Shown piece by piece: positions 15,362 through 23,796 of a stretch of 64,000 nucleotides of DNA. Origin of the DNA: Enemella dayhoffiae. Its GTDB lineage: Bacteria > Actinomycetota > Actinomycetes > Propionibacteriales > Propionibacteriaceae. Every line of letters starts with the position of its first letter. Position 1 is the stretch's first letter. The stretch is taken from positions 460,575 to 524,574 of the forward strand of contig NZ_NMVQ01000001.1 in the NCBI RefSeq assembly GCF_002250625.1, read 5' to 3'. The notes beneath the pieces are model-generated. The model did not search any database, had not been told where the DNA came from, and worked only from the letters and a program-made list of their open reading frames with translations. A program made the position numbers and the translations under genes.

Positions 15362-15540
15362 GGGGCGTCCCGTCGGGCCTGCGAACGCCGGGGCTGGGTG
15401 AGCCCGACGACGAAACCGAGCAGCACCGCAGCGGCCAGCCCGACACCCAGCCAGACCAGCCGACTCGGCGTCGGCCGCAACAGGTCCTCGTTGCCGATCA
15501 CCCGGGCGAACGGGCCGTGGTAGCCAGACTGCTCCTCCAT
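15358..15540 (-). CDS. Small single-span membrane protein
   Basis: A 60-residue protein from ATG 15540 with GGAGGAG-type sequence overlapping the start. A hydrophilic N-terminus (EEQSGYHGPFARVIGNEDLL) leads to one transmembrane helix, LVWLGVGLAAAVLLGFVVGL, and a basic tail (QPRRSQARRDAP), so the C-terminus is probably inside. It is translationally coupled to the acetyltransferase and divergent from SURF1. The function is unknown. Confidence 0.6.
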   Translation of the reverse strand: MEEQSGYHGPFARVIGNEDLLRPTPSRLVWLGVGLAAAVLLGFVVGLTQPRRSQARRDAP

Positions 15541-15554
15541 GCCCCCATCGTAGA

Positions 15555-16439
15555 ATGGACCGCAGCATGAAGCACCCAACCCACACCCCCGCAGCCTCCG
15601 CGCCCGCCAGGCGTCGGCGGCAGGCGCTGGTGTGGGTCGTCGGCCTGCTGGTCACCGCGGTGATGGTCGGGCTCGGGCTGTGGCAGATGCAGACGTTCCG
15701 GGACCAGGGTCAGGACGCGATGCGCGCCCGGATGACCCAGCCCGCGGTCCCCCTCGAGTCGGTGGTCCAGGTCGGACAGCTGCCCCGCGACGGTTACGGC
15801 CGCCCGGTGGTGGCCCGCGGCAGCTATCTGCCCGAGCGGCAGGTGCTGGTTCCCGAGGCCGGCCACCCGGGCCGCTTCCGGGTGCTGACCGCGTTGCGGC
15901 TGGCCGACGGCACGGTGTTGCCGGTCGTCCGCGGAGTGGTCGAGGGCGATCAGCCGCCCCCCGCTCCCGGTGGCCGGGTCGAACAGATCGGGCTGCTGCT
16001 CCCCACCGAGGCCGAACCGGAGACCGAGCTGCCTCCCGGCCAGCTGGGCACGGTCCGACTGCCACGGCTGGCGCAGGCCTGGCCAGAACAGTTGATTCCC
16101 GGATTCGTCAGCCTCGGTGACGCGGACGCCACGGCGCAGGGACTCACCCCTGCCGAGGTGGCGGTGCCGAGCTCCGCCGGGCAGGCGCGGAACAGCGGGT
16201 ATGCCCTGCAGTGGTGGATCTTCGCGATCGCCGCCATCGCGGCCACCGTCAAACTTTCCCGCGACGCGGCGCGGGGGACCGGGCTGATGGCTGTGGGTAA
16301 TGTGGACAAGGCTGGGGACAACGCTGTTGGCGACACGCCGGACACTGGGGATGAGCGTCCCGCATCGACCCCGGCCGGCGACCCGTCGCCGTCCTCGAGC
16401 GCCGACGCGGATACGCGGTTGACAAGGGAAGACGCGTGA
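15555..16439 (+). CDS. SURF1-family cytochrome oxidase assembly protein
   Basis: This 294-residue protein has the SURF1 plan: a first membrane helix ending in GLGLWQMQTFRDQ (GxWQxxR-like), an extracytoplasmic domain with PVVARGSYLPERQVLVPEAG and GRFRVLTALRLADGTVLPVVRG, and a second helix introduced by NSGYALQWWIFAIAAIAATV. SURF1 helps insert haem a into cytochrome c oxidase. The Asp/Ser/Thr-rich cytoplasmic tail of about 70 residues is extra. ATG 15555 or 15567 may be the start; neither has a clear ribosome site. Confidence 0.87.
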   Translation: MDRSMKHPTHTPAASAPARRRRQALVWVVGLLVTAVMVGLGLWQMQTFRDQGQDAMRARMTQPAVPLESVVQVGQLPRDGYGRPVVARGSYLPERQVLVPEAGHPGRFRVLTALRLADGTVLPVVRGVVEGDQPPPAPGGRVEQIGLLLPTEAEPETELPPGQLGTVRLPRLAQAWPEQLIPGFVSLGDADATAQGLTPAEVAVPSSAGQARNSGYALQWWIFAIAAIAATVKLSRDAARGTGLMAVGNVDKAGDNAVGDTPDTGDERPASTPAGDPSPSSSADADTRLTREDA

Positions 16440-16527
16440 GATTGACGGCCTGCGACGGGCCGCCGTGAAAAGGTTGTACGGACCCCGGGCACCAGCTGGT
16501 GCGTCGGTCGTGATGGAGAGGGAGACT

Positions 16528-16890
16528 GTGGACAATCGTGCTGTGCGGGGTGCGCTGATCCGCTACCGGGTGATGGCGTACGTCGTGGGCGTACTGCTGG
16601 TGGTGCTGATCTGCATCGGCATGCCGCTGAAATACCTGTCCCCCGATCCCACGCTGAACAAGCTCGGTTCCATGATCAACATGGTGTTGGGGATCGGTCA
16701 CGGCTGGCTGTACATGCTGCTGCTGGTCACCGCCTACGACCTCGGGCGCCGGGTGAAGTGGACCTGGAAGCGGATGCTGGCGATCGCCCTGGCGGGCACG
16801 ATCCCGTTCCTGTCGTTCGTCGCCGAGCGATCGGCCACCAGGGACGTGCGGGCGAAGCTGGCGGCGGGGCAGTCCACCCCGGTCGCCTGA
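16528..16890 (+). CDS. DUF3817 integral membrane protein
   Basis: About 120 residues and three membrane helices: YRVMAYVVGVLLVVLICIGM, IGHGWLYMLLLVTAYDLGRR and MLAIALAGTIPFLSFVAERS. The GHGWLYM and LAGTIPFLSFVAER signatures are typical of DUF3817, a family common in actinobacteria and sometimes fused to transporters. GAGAGGGAG lies 4 nt before the GTG at 16528; an ATG at 16513 is an alternative. The gene converges on parB. The function is unknown. Confidence 0.82.
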   Translation: MDNRAVRGALIRYRVMAYVVGVLLVVLICIGMPLKYLSPDPTLNKLGSMINMVLGIGHGWLYMLLLVTAYDLGRRVKWTWKRMLAIALAGTIPFLSFVAERSATRDVRAKLAAGQSTPVA

Positions 16891-16906
16891 CCCCGACCCT
16901 CCGCGG

Positions 16907-17866
16907 TCAGTCGCGGGGTTCGAGTCCGAGCAGACCGACGATCCGCTCCAGGTCGTCGGCGGAGGCGAACTCGATGACGATCTTGCCCTTGTTCTTGCCC
17001 ATGTCCACTCGCGCCCGGGTGTCGAAGCGGTCACAGAGCTGATCGGTCAGCTCGATGGCGCGCTGCGGTTTCTCGGTCGGCGTACGCCGGGCGCGCGGCT
17101 CGCTGCCGGTCTCACCGAGGATGATGAGTTCCTCGGTGGCGCGGACCGAGAGTCCCTCGGCGACGATTCGCTGAGCCACCCGTTCCTGAGTCAACTGATC
17201 CTCCAGCGACAGCAGCGCCCGGGCGTGACCGGCGCTGAGTACGCCGGCCGCAACCCGCCGCTGCACCGAGGCCGGCAGCCGCAGCAGGCGGATCGTGTTC
17301 GAGATCTGGGGACGAGACCGCTTGATCTTCGCGGACAACTCCTCCTGGGTGCAGCCGAAGTCGTCCAGGAGCTGCTGATAGGCGCTCGCCTCTTCGAGCG
17401 GGTTCAGGTTGGCCCGATGCAGGTTCTCCATCAGCGCGTCCCGGAGCAGGTCGTGCTCCTCGGTCGGGCGCACGATGGCGGGGATGGTGTCGCGGCCGGC
17501 GGCCTGGCTGGCCCGCCACCGGCGCTCGCCCATCACCAACTCATAGGTCTCCTCACCCTCGGCCCCCCGGCGGCCGAGGGGCCGGACCACGATCGGCTGC
17601 AGCAGACCCACCTCGCGGATCGACTCCACGAGTTCGTTCAGGTCGTCCTCGTCGAACTCGGTCCGCGGCTGCTTCGGGTTGGGCGTGATCGCCCCGATCG
17701 GGAGCTCGGCGAACCAGGCGCCCTCGGGCATCCGCCGGGAGGATTTCTGGGAGTCGATCACCCCGTCGACAGGTCGGTGGGTTCGCGCCTCGGGGTCGGT
17801 GTTCTGGATCAGTTGGCCGAGCCCCCGGCCAAGTCCGCTGCGGCGTGGTGGCTGGGTCACGGTCAC
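16907..17866 (-). CDS. parB: Chromosome partition protein ParB
   Basis: This 319-residue CTP-dependent clamp loads at parS and spreads along DNA. The N-terminus SGLGRGLGQLI is the usual ParA-contact stretch. The CTPase region has ITPNPKQPRTEFDEDDLNELVESIREVG, then ELVMGERRWRASQ and ALMENLHRANLNPLEEA. A helix-turn-helix follows (TQEELSAKIKRSRPQISNTIRLL), and a C-terminal dimer domain with KNKGKIVIEF. The GTG start overlaps parA's TGA, and AAGGAG lies within the end of parA. Candidate parS sites are in parA at 18661 and 18766. Confidence 0.97.
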   Translation of the reverse strand: MTVTQPPRRSGLGRGLGQLIQNTDPEARTHRPVDGVIDSQKSSRRMPEGAWFAELPIGAITPNPKQPRTEFDEDDLNELVESIREVGLLQPIVVRPLGRRGAEGEETYELVMGERRWRASQAAGRDTIPAIVRPTEEHDLLRDALMENLHRANLNPLEEASAYQQLLDDFGCTQEELSAKIKRSRPQISNTIRLLRLPASVQRRVAAGVLSAGHARALLSLEDQLTQERVAQRIVAEGLSVRATEELIILGETGSEPRARRTPTEKPQRAIELTDQLCDRFDTRARVDMGKNKGKIVIEFASADDLERIVGLLGLEPRD

Positions 17867-19179
17867 TCCTTCGTGCCCGCACGGCGGGCGATCTCGGCGG
17901 CGGCCCGGCGATAGCAGATCGCGCCGGTGGATTCGGGCTGATAGGTGAGCACTGTCTGTCCGTAGCTGGGCGCCTCGGAGATCCTGACCGAGCGCGGGAT
18001 GACCGACTCGAGGGTCTGGCTGGGGAAGTGAGCCCGGACCTCGTCGACCACCTGGGCCGCCAGCCGGGTGCGCGGGTCGAACATGGTGAGCAGCACGGTG
18101 CTGACGCGCAGCTCGTCGTTCAACTCGCCCTTAACCAGGTCGATCGTGTTGAGGAGTTGCGAGACTCCTTCCAGCGCGTAGTACTCGCACTGGATCGGGA
18201 TGAGAATCTCCTCCGCTGCGACGAGCGCGTTCAGCGTGAGGAGGCCGAGTGACGGGGGACAGTCTAGGAAGACGTAGTCGACGTCCGTCTCCCTGAGGTG
18301 CCGCCGGATCGCGCGGGACAGGCGTGACTCGCGAGCGACCATGGACACCAGCTCGATCTCGGCCGCCGCCAGGTCGACGGTGGCTGGCAACACCCAGAGG
18401 TTCTCGGCCTCCGGGGACTGTCGGACATGGTCCCCGAGCGGTTGCCCCGCGATCAGCACCTCGTAGGTCCCCGCCGTCCCCGGCCCGTGCTCGATCCCCA
18501 GGGCGGTGGAGGCGTTCCCCTGCGGATCCAGATCCACGACCAGCACCCGCTGGTCACCGAGGGCGAGGGCGGTGGCCAGGTTCACCGCGGTGGTGGTCTT
18601 GCCGACGCCGCCCTTCTGGTTGGCGATCACCATGACTCGTGGTTGCCGTGGGCGGGGCAATGTTTTACGTGAAACAGCCCGTCCGCCGGGCTCCTCATCC
18701 TCATCCGCGCCGCGCGGCCCCAGTTCCTCGGGGTCAATGGTCGCCCCCAACACCCGGTCGGGCAATGTTTCACGTGAAACGGCCCGCTCGGTAAGGTGGC
18801 TCTCTTCCACTTCGGCGTCCTGAAGGGCCGAGCCAGCCTGAGCCGTGAGTTCCGCGTCCTGCGGCTCGGGCTCCGAAAGGGGGCCTTTTGGGGTGGCCGA
18901 ATCTTCGATCAGTCCCTCCGGAGTCACCGTGTCAAGGTCAGTCACCGGGGCGCTGCGGTGCTGGTGCTCCAGGCCGGGTTCGCCCAGAAAACCTTCGTTG
19001 ACCTCGGCGTCCTGGAGGCCGGCACCGGCGTCCTCCGCGGGCGCAGCCGACGTTTCCAGGTCCGGTTCCGCGAGGGTGGACGGCGGGTCGTTTCGGATCG
19101 GGCCGGGCCAGCCGAGCCCGGCGTACTCCTGAAGTCGAGTCGGCCAACCGAGCGCATCGGACGTGGACGGACTCATCAC
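17863..19179 (-). CDS. parA: Chromosome partition ATPase ParA with long N-terminal extension
   Basis: At 438 residues it is far longer than the usual 255-300. The ATPase begins near residue 181: VMVIANQKGGVGKTTTAVNL (deviant Walker A, residues 189-196), VLVVDLDPQGNAST, DYVFLDCPPSLGLLT and EYYALEGVSQLL. The first 180 residues are acidic and disordered-looking, with repeated LQDAEV units, and contain AVSRETL (133-139) and AVSRKTL (168-174), which are parS sequences read as protein. It drives segregation of ParB-bound origins. The ATG at 19179 is the best start seen; an internal start nearer the ATPase cannot be excluded. Confidence 0.95.
   Translation of the reverse strand: MMSPSTSDALGWPTRLQEYAGLGWPGPIRNDPPSTLAEPDLETSAAPAEDAGAGLQDAEVNEGFLGEPGLEHQHRSAPVTDLDTVTPEGLIEDSATPKGPLSEPEPQDAELTAQAGSALQDAEVEESHLTERAVSRETLPDRVLGATIDPEELGPRGADEDEEPGGRAVSRKTLPRPRQPRVMVIANQKGGVGKTTTAVNLATALALGDQRVLVVDLDPQGNASTALGIEHGPGTAGTYEVLIAGQPLGDHVRQSPEAENLWVLPATVDLAAAEIELVSMVARESRLSRAIRRHLRETDVDYVFLDCPPSLGLLTLNALVAAEEILIPIQCEYYALEGVSQLLNTIDLVKGELNDELRVSTVLLTMFDPRTRLAAQVVDEVRAHFPSQTLESVIPRSVRISEAPSYGQTVLTYQPESTGAICYRRAAAEIARRAGTKE
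18661..18676. other. parS site (15 of 16)
   Basis: TGTTTTACGTGAAACA matches the conserved parS 16-mer TGTTTCACGTGAAACA except for one C to T. It is embedded in the parA coding sequence. Flanking GGGCAA and GCCCG are shared with the second site. Confidence 0.85.
18766..18781. other. parS site (15 of 16)
   Basis: TGTTTCACGTGAAACG differs from the consensus only in the last base. It lies 105 bp from the other site, centre to centre, with the same flanks (CGGGCAA and GGCCCG). Both are about 8 kb from the proposed oriC. Confidence 0.9.
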
Positions 19180-19252
19180 TCTCCTTGGCTGCGGCTACTC
19201 GGCCCGGCGGCGCCGGACGGCCGCCTCAGACTACCGCACGGACCCGTGGTCG

Positions 19253-19819
19253 CTAAGCCCGCAGGAGTCGGCGTACCAGGTCGCGCACGACCGACTCCAC
19301 ATCGCCCAGAGAATCCCCGCGGACCAGCAGCTCGAGGACGAGCCCGTTGATTGCATGGTGCAGCAGCTGCACCTCGTACGCCCCACCGGGCAGTCCGGCG
19401 GACTGGTGAAACTTCGCGTCTGCCTCGCGGCCGCGGGCGAGGAACGGGTTCAGCGCGGCGGCGACCTCAGGCGTACGCGCCGCTTCCAGCCGCAACTCGT
19501 AGAGCGCCAGGGTCAGCGTGCGCGAGGCGGTGAGCCGCCGCACCACGTCGAGCACGAACTCCTCGACGGCCGCCACCCCCTGCTGCGAATCGAGCACTCC
19601 CTGCACCCGATCAGGATCCGGAACCAGCCGAGCGAAGATGCCCTCGGCCGCCGCCAGCACCAGGTCGCCCCGGGTGGCGAAGTAGTTGCTCGTGGTGCCC
19701 AGGGGTACGCCGGCCCACCGGTCCACCGCCCGGTGCGTGAGCGCTCTGGCACCACCCTGTCCGAGGCAGGACAACGTGGCGTCGACCAGCTCCGCTCGCC
19801 GTCGCGGATTCGCCGCCAT
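19253..19819 (-). CDS. TetR-family regulator
   Basis: This protein of about 188 residues has an N-terminal helix-turn-helix: RAELVDATLSCLGQGGARAL then THRAVDRWAGVPLGTTSNYFATRGDL, the usual TetR recognition region with NYF. The rest is the helical ligand domain. ATG 19819 (MAANPRRRAEL) is preferred over a TTG two codons earlier. It is divergent from a dihydrofolate reductase-like gene, with a perfect inverted repeat between them, so it probably represses itself and that gene. Confidence 0.88.
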   Translation of the reverse strand: MAANPRRRAELVDATLSCLGQGGARALTHRAVDRWAGVPLGTTSNYFATRGDLVLAAAEGIFARLVPDPDRVQGVLDSQQGVAAVEEFVLDVVRRLTASRTLTLALYELRLEAARTPEVAAALNPFLARGREADAKFHQSAGLPGGAYEVQLLHHAINGLVLELLVRGDSLGDVESVVRDLVRRLLRA

Positions 19820-19858
19820 TGACAATCCCCCTTCCCGAACCGGTACAACTGTAGTACA

Positions 19859-19886
19859 CCTGACTATGACACAAGTCGTAGTCAGG
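19859..19886. promoter_or_regulatory. Candidate TetR operator
   Basis: CCTGACTA (19859-19866) and TAGTCAGG (19879-19886) form a perfect 8-bp inverted repeat, 12 bp apart. It lies between the divergent TetR gene and the dihydrofolate reductase-like gene and overlaps the latter's ribosome site. Confidence 0.6.
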
Positions 19887-19896
19887 GGAGAATCTC

Positions 19897-20502
19897 GTGC
19901 GCTCGTTGATCTATCTGATCGCCGTCAGCCTGGACGGCTACATCGCCGATGCGGCCGGAGAGTGGTCGTCGTTCGACTCGTCGCCGGAACTGTTGGCCGA
20001 CCTGTTCACCGAATATCCCGAAACCTGCCCGGTCCAGGCGCGGGAGGCTCTTGGAGTGACCGCGCCGCCGCGGCACTTCGACACCGTGATCATGGGTGCC
20101 CGGACCCATCGGCCGGCCCTGGACGCCGGGCTCACCAGTGCCTATCCGCACCTGAGGCAATACGTCGTCACCCATCGAACGGACCTGCCCAATGACCCCA
20201 CGCTCCGCACCACAACCGACCCGGTCGGCCTGGTCAGGGAGCTGAAATCCCAACCGGGGAAGAATCTCTGGCTGTGTGGAGGCGGGGACCTGGCCGGTCA
20301 GCTGGTGGACGAGATCGATGAGTTCCACCTGAAGGTCAACCCGGTGCTGCTCGGTTCGGGTACGCCGCTGCTGGCCGGGGTGAACGCGCGCGTCGGGGTG
20401 CGGGAGACTGCCCGGCAACGGCTGGGCGAGCGGGTCGATCTGGTCACGCTGGTGAGCGAACGGCCGGCGGGTCCCCACGCTGGAGGGTCCCACGCTCCAT
20501 GA
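19897..20502 (+). CDS. Dihydrofolate reductase / RibD C-terminal-like protein
   Basis: This 201-residue protein begins RSLIYLIAVSLDGYIADAAG, the standard opening of RibD_C reductases (SLDGxIA). It continues with DTVIMGARTH and NLWLCGGGDLAGQLVDEIDEFHLKVNPVLLGSG, the NADPH-binding GGxxL and the PVLLGxG motif. Family members reduce pteridines, flavin precursors or unknown substrates, and most TetR-linked ones are uncharacterised. GGGGAGA precedes the GTG. Confidence 0.85.
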   Translation: MRSLIYLIAVSLDGYIADAAGEWSSFDSSPELLADLFTEYPETCPVQAREALGVTAPPRHFDTVIMGARTHRPALDAGLTSAYPHLRQYVVTHRTDLPNDPTLRTTTDPVGLVRELKSQPGKNLWLCGGGDLAGQLVDEIDEFHLKVNPVLLGSGTPLLAGVNARVGVRETARQRLGERVDLVTLVSERPAGPHAGGSHAP

Positions 20503-20572
20503 ACTGGCCCTCATATCGTCAACTCACCTCGACTGGCTCCGCCCGGTTGCGCTACTCGGGGAGCGTGAGGGG

Positions 20573-21259
20573 TCAGGATCGGGTGACTCGGACGGCGGTG
20601 GTGGCCTCGGCGGCGGGGTGGGCGCGGACGCTCAGTAGCTCGGCGCGCAGACCCTGCTTCCTGAGAACCTTTTCCACACCGCGGACCTCGTCGGCCGCCG
20701 AGGCTCCCTTGAGCGCGATCAGGGCCCCAGTGGGGGAGAGCAGCGGGACGCACCAGCGCAGAAGCCGGTCCAGCGGCCCTACCGCACGACAGGTGACGAC
20801 GTCAAACGACCCGCCGAAATCCTCGGCTCGGCCGCGGATAACCCCGACCCGGTCGGTTATCCCCAGCTTATCCACAGCAAGATTGAGAAAATTGACCCTT
20901 CTTTGCAAGGGTTCGACCAAGGTGATGCCCAGGTCGGGGCGGGCGAGCGCCAGCGGGATGCCCGGGAGGCCGGCCCCGGAGCCGATGTCGGCCACCTCCG
21001 CGCCGGTCGGCAGCACCTCGGTCAGGGCGGCGGAGTTGAGGATGTGCCGGGACCAGAGCCGATCCACCTCGCGGGGGCCGATCAGCCCCCACTCGATCCC
21101 TTCGGCAGCCAACAGGTCGCGATAGCGTTCCGCCAGCTCGAACCGGTCCCCGAACACCTCGCGGGCGACCCGCAGCTCATCCCCGGCCCCGGCGCCTGCC
21201 CCGACCCCCGCGTCGCTCCCGGGTTCGGCCGCGGACGTCGGCTCCGACCCCTGAGTCAT
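20573..21259 (-). CDS. rsmG: 16S rRNA (guanine-527-N7)-methyltransferase
   Basis: The protein (228 aa) methylates G527 of 16S rRNA with S-adenosylmethionine; loss of rsmG gives low-level streptomycin resistance. RLWSRHILNSAALTEVLP and VADIGSGAGLPGIPLALARP (SAM motif I), then VEPLQRRVNFL and VVTCRAVGPLDRLL, are family-typical. The Gly/Ala-rich first 25 residues may be a spurious lead. It follows jag by one base. Its coding sequence contains a perfect DnaA box. Confidence 0.95.
   Translation of the reverse strand: MTQGSEPTSAAEPGSDAGVGAGAGAGDELRVAREVFGDRFELAERYRDLLAAEGIEWGLIGPREVDRLWSRHILNSAALTEVLPTGAEVADIGSGAGLPGIPLALARPDLGITLVEPLQRRVNFLNLAVDKLGITDRVGVIRGRAEDFGGSFDVVTCRAVGPLDRLLRWCVPLLSPTGALIALKGASAADEVRGVEKVLRKQGLRAELLSVRAHPAAEATTAVRVTRS
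20857..20876. other. Paired DnaA boxes inside rsmG
   Basis: TTATCCCCA (20857-20865) and TTATCCACA (20868-20876, perfect) lie 2 bp apart on the same strand. A GGATAACC on the other side at about 20836 is a weaker half-match. Confidence 0.6.
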
Positions 21260-21260
21260 C

Positions 21261-21899
21261 TCAGCGCGGCAGCACGACGACGCGCCGGTTGGGCTCCTCG
21301 CCGTCGGACTCGCTGGTCAGACCGGCATCGGCGACCACGTCGTGCACGATCTTGCGCTCGAACGGGTTCATCGGGGTCATCCGGACCTGCTCGCCGGAGG
21401 AGCGGACCTCCTCGATCGCTTCCTTGGCCAGCTCGGTCAGCTCGCGGCGCCGCTTGTCCCGGTGACCGGCCACATCCAGCATCAGTCGGCTCCGCCGCCC
21501 GGTCTCGGTCATCACCGACAGCCGGCACAGCTCCTGCAGCGCGTCGAGCACCTCGCCGTCCTTGCCGACCAGCACGTTGCCCTCGGTGACAATGGACACG
21601 TGCGCCCGGCCGCCCTCGGTGAAGGTGTCGATGTCCCCGTCCAGGTCGGCGATGTCGAGGAGCTCCTCGAGATAGTCGGCGGCGATGTCGCCCTCCTCGT
21701 CGAGCACCGCCTGCTTGTTCGACCGACGTTCGCCGTTCTCCGCCACGTTCTCGTCGCCATCGCGCGCCTCGGCCTGCTCGGCCTGCTCGGCCTGCTCGGC
21801 CTGCTCGGCCTGTGCGCCCGAATCGGCCTGATCGGTCTGCTCGACCGACTCGGCGGCGTCGGTCTTCAGGACGGCGTTCCGGGTGTTCTCGTTGTCGCT
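21261..21899 (-). CDS. jag: Jag/KhpB (EloR) RNA-binding protein
   Basis: About 212 residues. After an acidic N-terminus with five QAE repeats (9-bp DNA units) comes a KH-like domain (VSIVTEGNVLVGKDGEVLDALQELCRL, where the GxxG loop is GKDG). A C-terminal R3H domain follows (MTPMNPFERKIVHDVVADAG, with the R-x3-H pair). KhpB proteins bind RNA and link to cell elongation and division. GTG 21899 with AGGAGT 6 nt before it is chosen; the upstream frame lacks a ribosome site. It is part of the rpmH-to-parB block. Confidence 0.9.
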   Translation of the reverse strand, partial: SDNENTRNAVLKTDAAESVEQTDQADSGAQAEQAEQAEQAEQAEARDGDENVAENGERRSNKQAVLDEEGDIAADYLEELLDIADLDGDIDTFTEGGRAHVSIVTEGNVLVGKDGEVLDALQELCRLSVMTETGRRSRLMLDVAGHRDKRRRELTELAKEAIEEVRSSGEQVRMTPMNPFERKIVHDVVADAGLTSESDGEEPNRRVVVLPR

Positions 21900-21976
21900 C
21901 ACGCGTGACTCCTTCGGGGAAACCACCGCAGACCGCGGTGGGTGGCCGTTGGTGGCCGGGATGGGGTTGGGCCAGG

Positions 21977-23014
21977 TCATTTCTTACGGTTGGCGCGCGT
22001 CTGGCGCCGCGGCTGCTGCCGCTGAATCCTCGGCTCATCGCTGGCCTCCCCGGCCAGCTCGGCGTTGCTCGGCTCGCTGGTGTCCTCGGCCTGCGGCGCC
22101 TTCTTGCGCGGTTTCGCACCGGGTCGCAGGGTGTCCGGGTCATAGCCCTTGGCGGTCATCCGCTCCTCCCAGGCCTCGTACGCCGGCGTACCCGGGGTGG
22201 GGGAGTTGCGGATCACATAGAACTGCTGACCCATCGTCCACACGTTGGAGGCAGTCCAGTAGATCAGCAGGCCGATCGGGAACGAGACGCCACCGACACC
22301 GAAGATCACCGGGAACAGGTACAGCATCATCTTCTGCTGCTGCGCCATCGGACCGGTCATCGCCTCCGGCGGCATGTTCTTGGCCATCAGCTGGCGCTGC
22401 GAAATGAAGGTGGTCGCCACCATCGCCAGGATCAGCACCAGCGCCACGACCTGCACCAGGCCGAAACCGTTCAGCGGCAGGAAGGTGTCGGCGATGCGTA
22501 CGCCGAAGATCTTCGCCTCCGCCATCGAGTGCACCAGCTCGGGGCGGTCGATCAGGAACTGGCCGACGGCCTTGCCGCGGGCCGCCCCGTTGAGCACGTT
22601 GAACAGGGCGAAGAAGATCGGCATCTGCAGCAGGATCGGGAAGCAGGACGCCATCGGGTTCACACCCTCGTCCTTGTAGAGCTTCATCGTCTCCTGACCG
22701 AGCTTCTCCCGGTCGTGGGCGTATTTCTTCTGCAGCTCGCGGACCTTGGGCTGCAGCACCTGCATGTTGCGCGAGGAGCGGATCTGGCGGACGAACAGCG
22801 GGATCAGCGCGGTGCGGATGACGATCGTCAGCAGCAGGATCGACAGGGTCCAGGTGATTCCGGAATCGGTGCCGAACAGTGGGGCGAACAGGTAGTGCGC
22901 GAGCACCAGCAGGCCGGAGACCGCCCAGTGCAGGGGTGAGAGCAGCGTGTCCCAGAACGCCTCCAACGGGATCAGCCCCGCCAGGGGGGTGATCAGGGGG
23001 AGCAGGGTCTCCAT
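21977..23014 (-). CDS. yidC: Membrane protein insertase YidC
   Basis: This 345-residue protein has the five-helix insertase core: a first core helix with the groove Arg (LLLTIVIRTALIPLFVRQIR), the cytoplasmic coiled hairpin (VLQPKVRELQKKYAHDREKL), GVNPMASCFPILLQMPIFFAL, and late helices VVALVLILAMVATTF and VSFPIGLLIYWTASNVWTM. The basic C-terminus RQQPRRQTRANRKK probably contacts ribosomes. It inserts membrane proteins with or without Sec. The start ATG overlaps the yidD stop (TGATG). Confidence 0.96.
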   Translation of the reverse strand: METLLPLITPLAGLIPLEAFWDTLLSPLHWAVSGLLVLAHYLFAPLFGTDSGITWTLSILLLTIVIRTALIPLFVRQIRSSRNMQVLQPKVRELQKKYAHDREKLGQETMKLYKDEGVNPMASCFPILLQMPIFFALFNVLNGAARGKAVGQFLIDRPELVHSMAEAKIFGVRIADTFLPLNGFGLVQVVALVLILAMVATTFISQRQLMAKNMPPEAMTGPMAQQQKMMLYLFPVIFGVGGVSFPIGLLIYWTASNVWTMGQQFYVIRNSPTPGTPAYEAWEERMTAKGYDPDTLRPGAKPRKKAPQAEDTSEPSNAELAGEASDEPRIQRQQPRRQTRANRKK

Positions 23015-23406
23015 CAGTTCGCACCTCGAGTGTTGGTGGGCCGGGTCGGTTGCGCCCCGGCGGGTTCGTCGTCAGTTCCAGTGTCGCCGCTGTCGTGGAG
23101 CGTACGCCGGGTCGGCGACCCGGACGCGTCCCCGAATTCGCGGCGGGAGCGTTCGGCGTCGGCCTGCTCGCGCTCCCACTCGGCAGCGGCCGGCGTACCG
23201 GGGACCGGGTCGTAACCGCCCGCGGACCAGGGGTTGCAGCGCACGATCCGGCTGATCGTCAACCAGCTGCCGCGCAGCGCCCCGTGCACCTGCACCGATT
23301 CGAGTCCGTAGGCCGAGCAGCTGGGGTGGTAGCGGCAGACGTTGCCGTAGAGCGGGCTGATCACCGCCCGCCAGAGCTTGATGAACCCGACCAGCAGCCA
23401 TTTCAC
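23014..23406 (-). CDS. yidD: Membrane protein insertion efficiency factor YidD
   Basis: This 130-residue protein has the YidD core at 1-75: [30 protein letters not shown] and [29 protein letters not shown], with the conserved C-R-x-x-P-S-C and RCNPW. An acidic tail of about 50 residues extends past the usual end. Its start overlaps the end of rnpA and its stop overlaps yidC. Confidence 0.93.
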   Translation of the reverse strand: MKWLLVGFIKLWRAVISPLYGNVCRYHPSCSAYGLESVQVHGALRGSWLTISRIVRCNPWSAGGYDPVPGTPAAAEWEREQADAERSRREFGDASGSPTRRTLHDSGDTGTDDEPAGAQPTRPTNTRGAN

Positions 23407-23780
23407 CGCGCCGGCCCCGTCGCCTCGGGGGCGTACGCCGCCAGCTTGCGCAGGCAGCCCCGCCAGGCGCCGCCCAGGTCCTCGGCCAGGCTGTCCGCGC
23501 TTGCGGCGGGGGCCAGCGCTCGGATCACCACGTTGGTCCCCCCGGGCGTCTCGGCCACCAGCGGAACCGCCAGGTGCCGCAGCCGCCGCTTCACCCGGTT
23601 GCGCACCACCGAGCCGCCGACGGCACGGGACACGACAAGGCCCACCTTGGTCGCGGAATCGCCGGCACCGGCAGGGCGGTGGGCGTGCACGACCAAAGTG
23701 GACCGACCGGAGCGTACGCCGGAACGAATCGTGCGCCGGAAGTCCAGCGCTGATCTCATCCGATGCGCGGCAGGGAGCAC
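23403..23780 (-). CDS. rnpA: Ribonuclease P protein component
   Basis: A 125-residue protein from GTG 23780 ([20 protein letters not shown]). The signature [21 protein letters not shown] is the RNR motif that binds RNase [14 protein letters not shown] is the central strand. It matures tRNA 5' ends with the RNA subunit. It lies 16 nt after rpmH, as in most bacteria. A longer upstream frame would run antisense to rpmH and is rejected. Confidence 0.93.
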   Translation of the reverse strand: MLPAAHRMRSALDFRRTIRSGVRSGRSTLVVHAHRPAGAGDSATKVGLVVSRAVGGSVVRNRVKRRLRHLAVPLVAETPGGTNVVIRALAPAASADSLAEDLGGAWRGCLRKLAAYAPEATGPAR

Positions 23781-23796
23781 GGTCGCCGCGGCCGGC

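Noticed and set aside
18661..18781. The two TTTCACGTGAAA-type palindromes as ordinary repressor operators
   Set aside because: They match the parS consensus at 15 of 16 positions and lie in parA next to parB.
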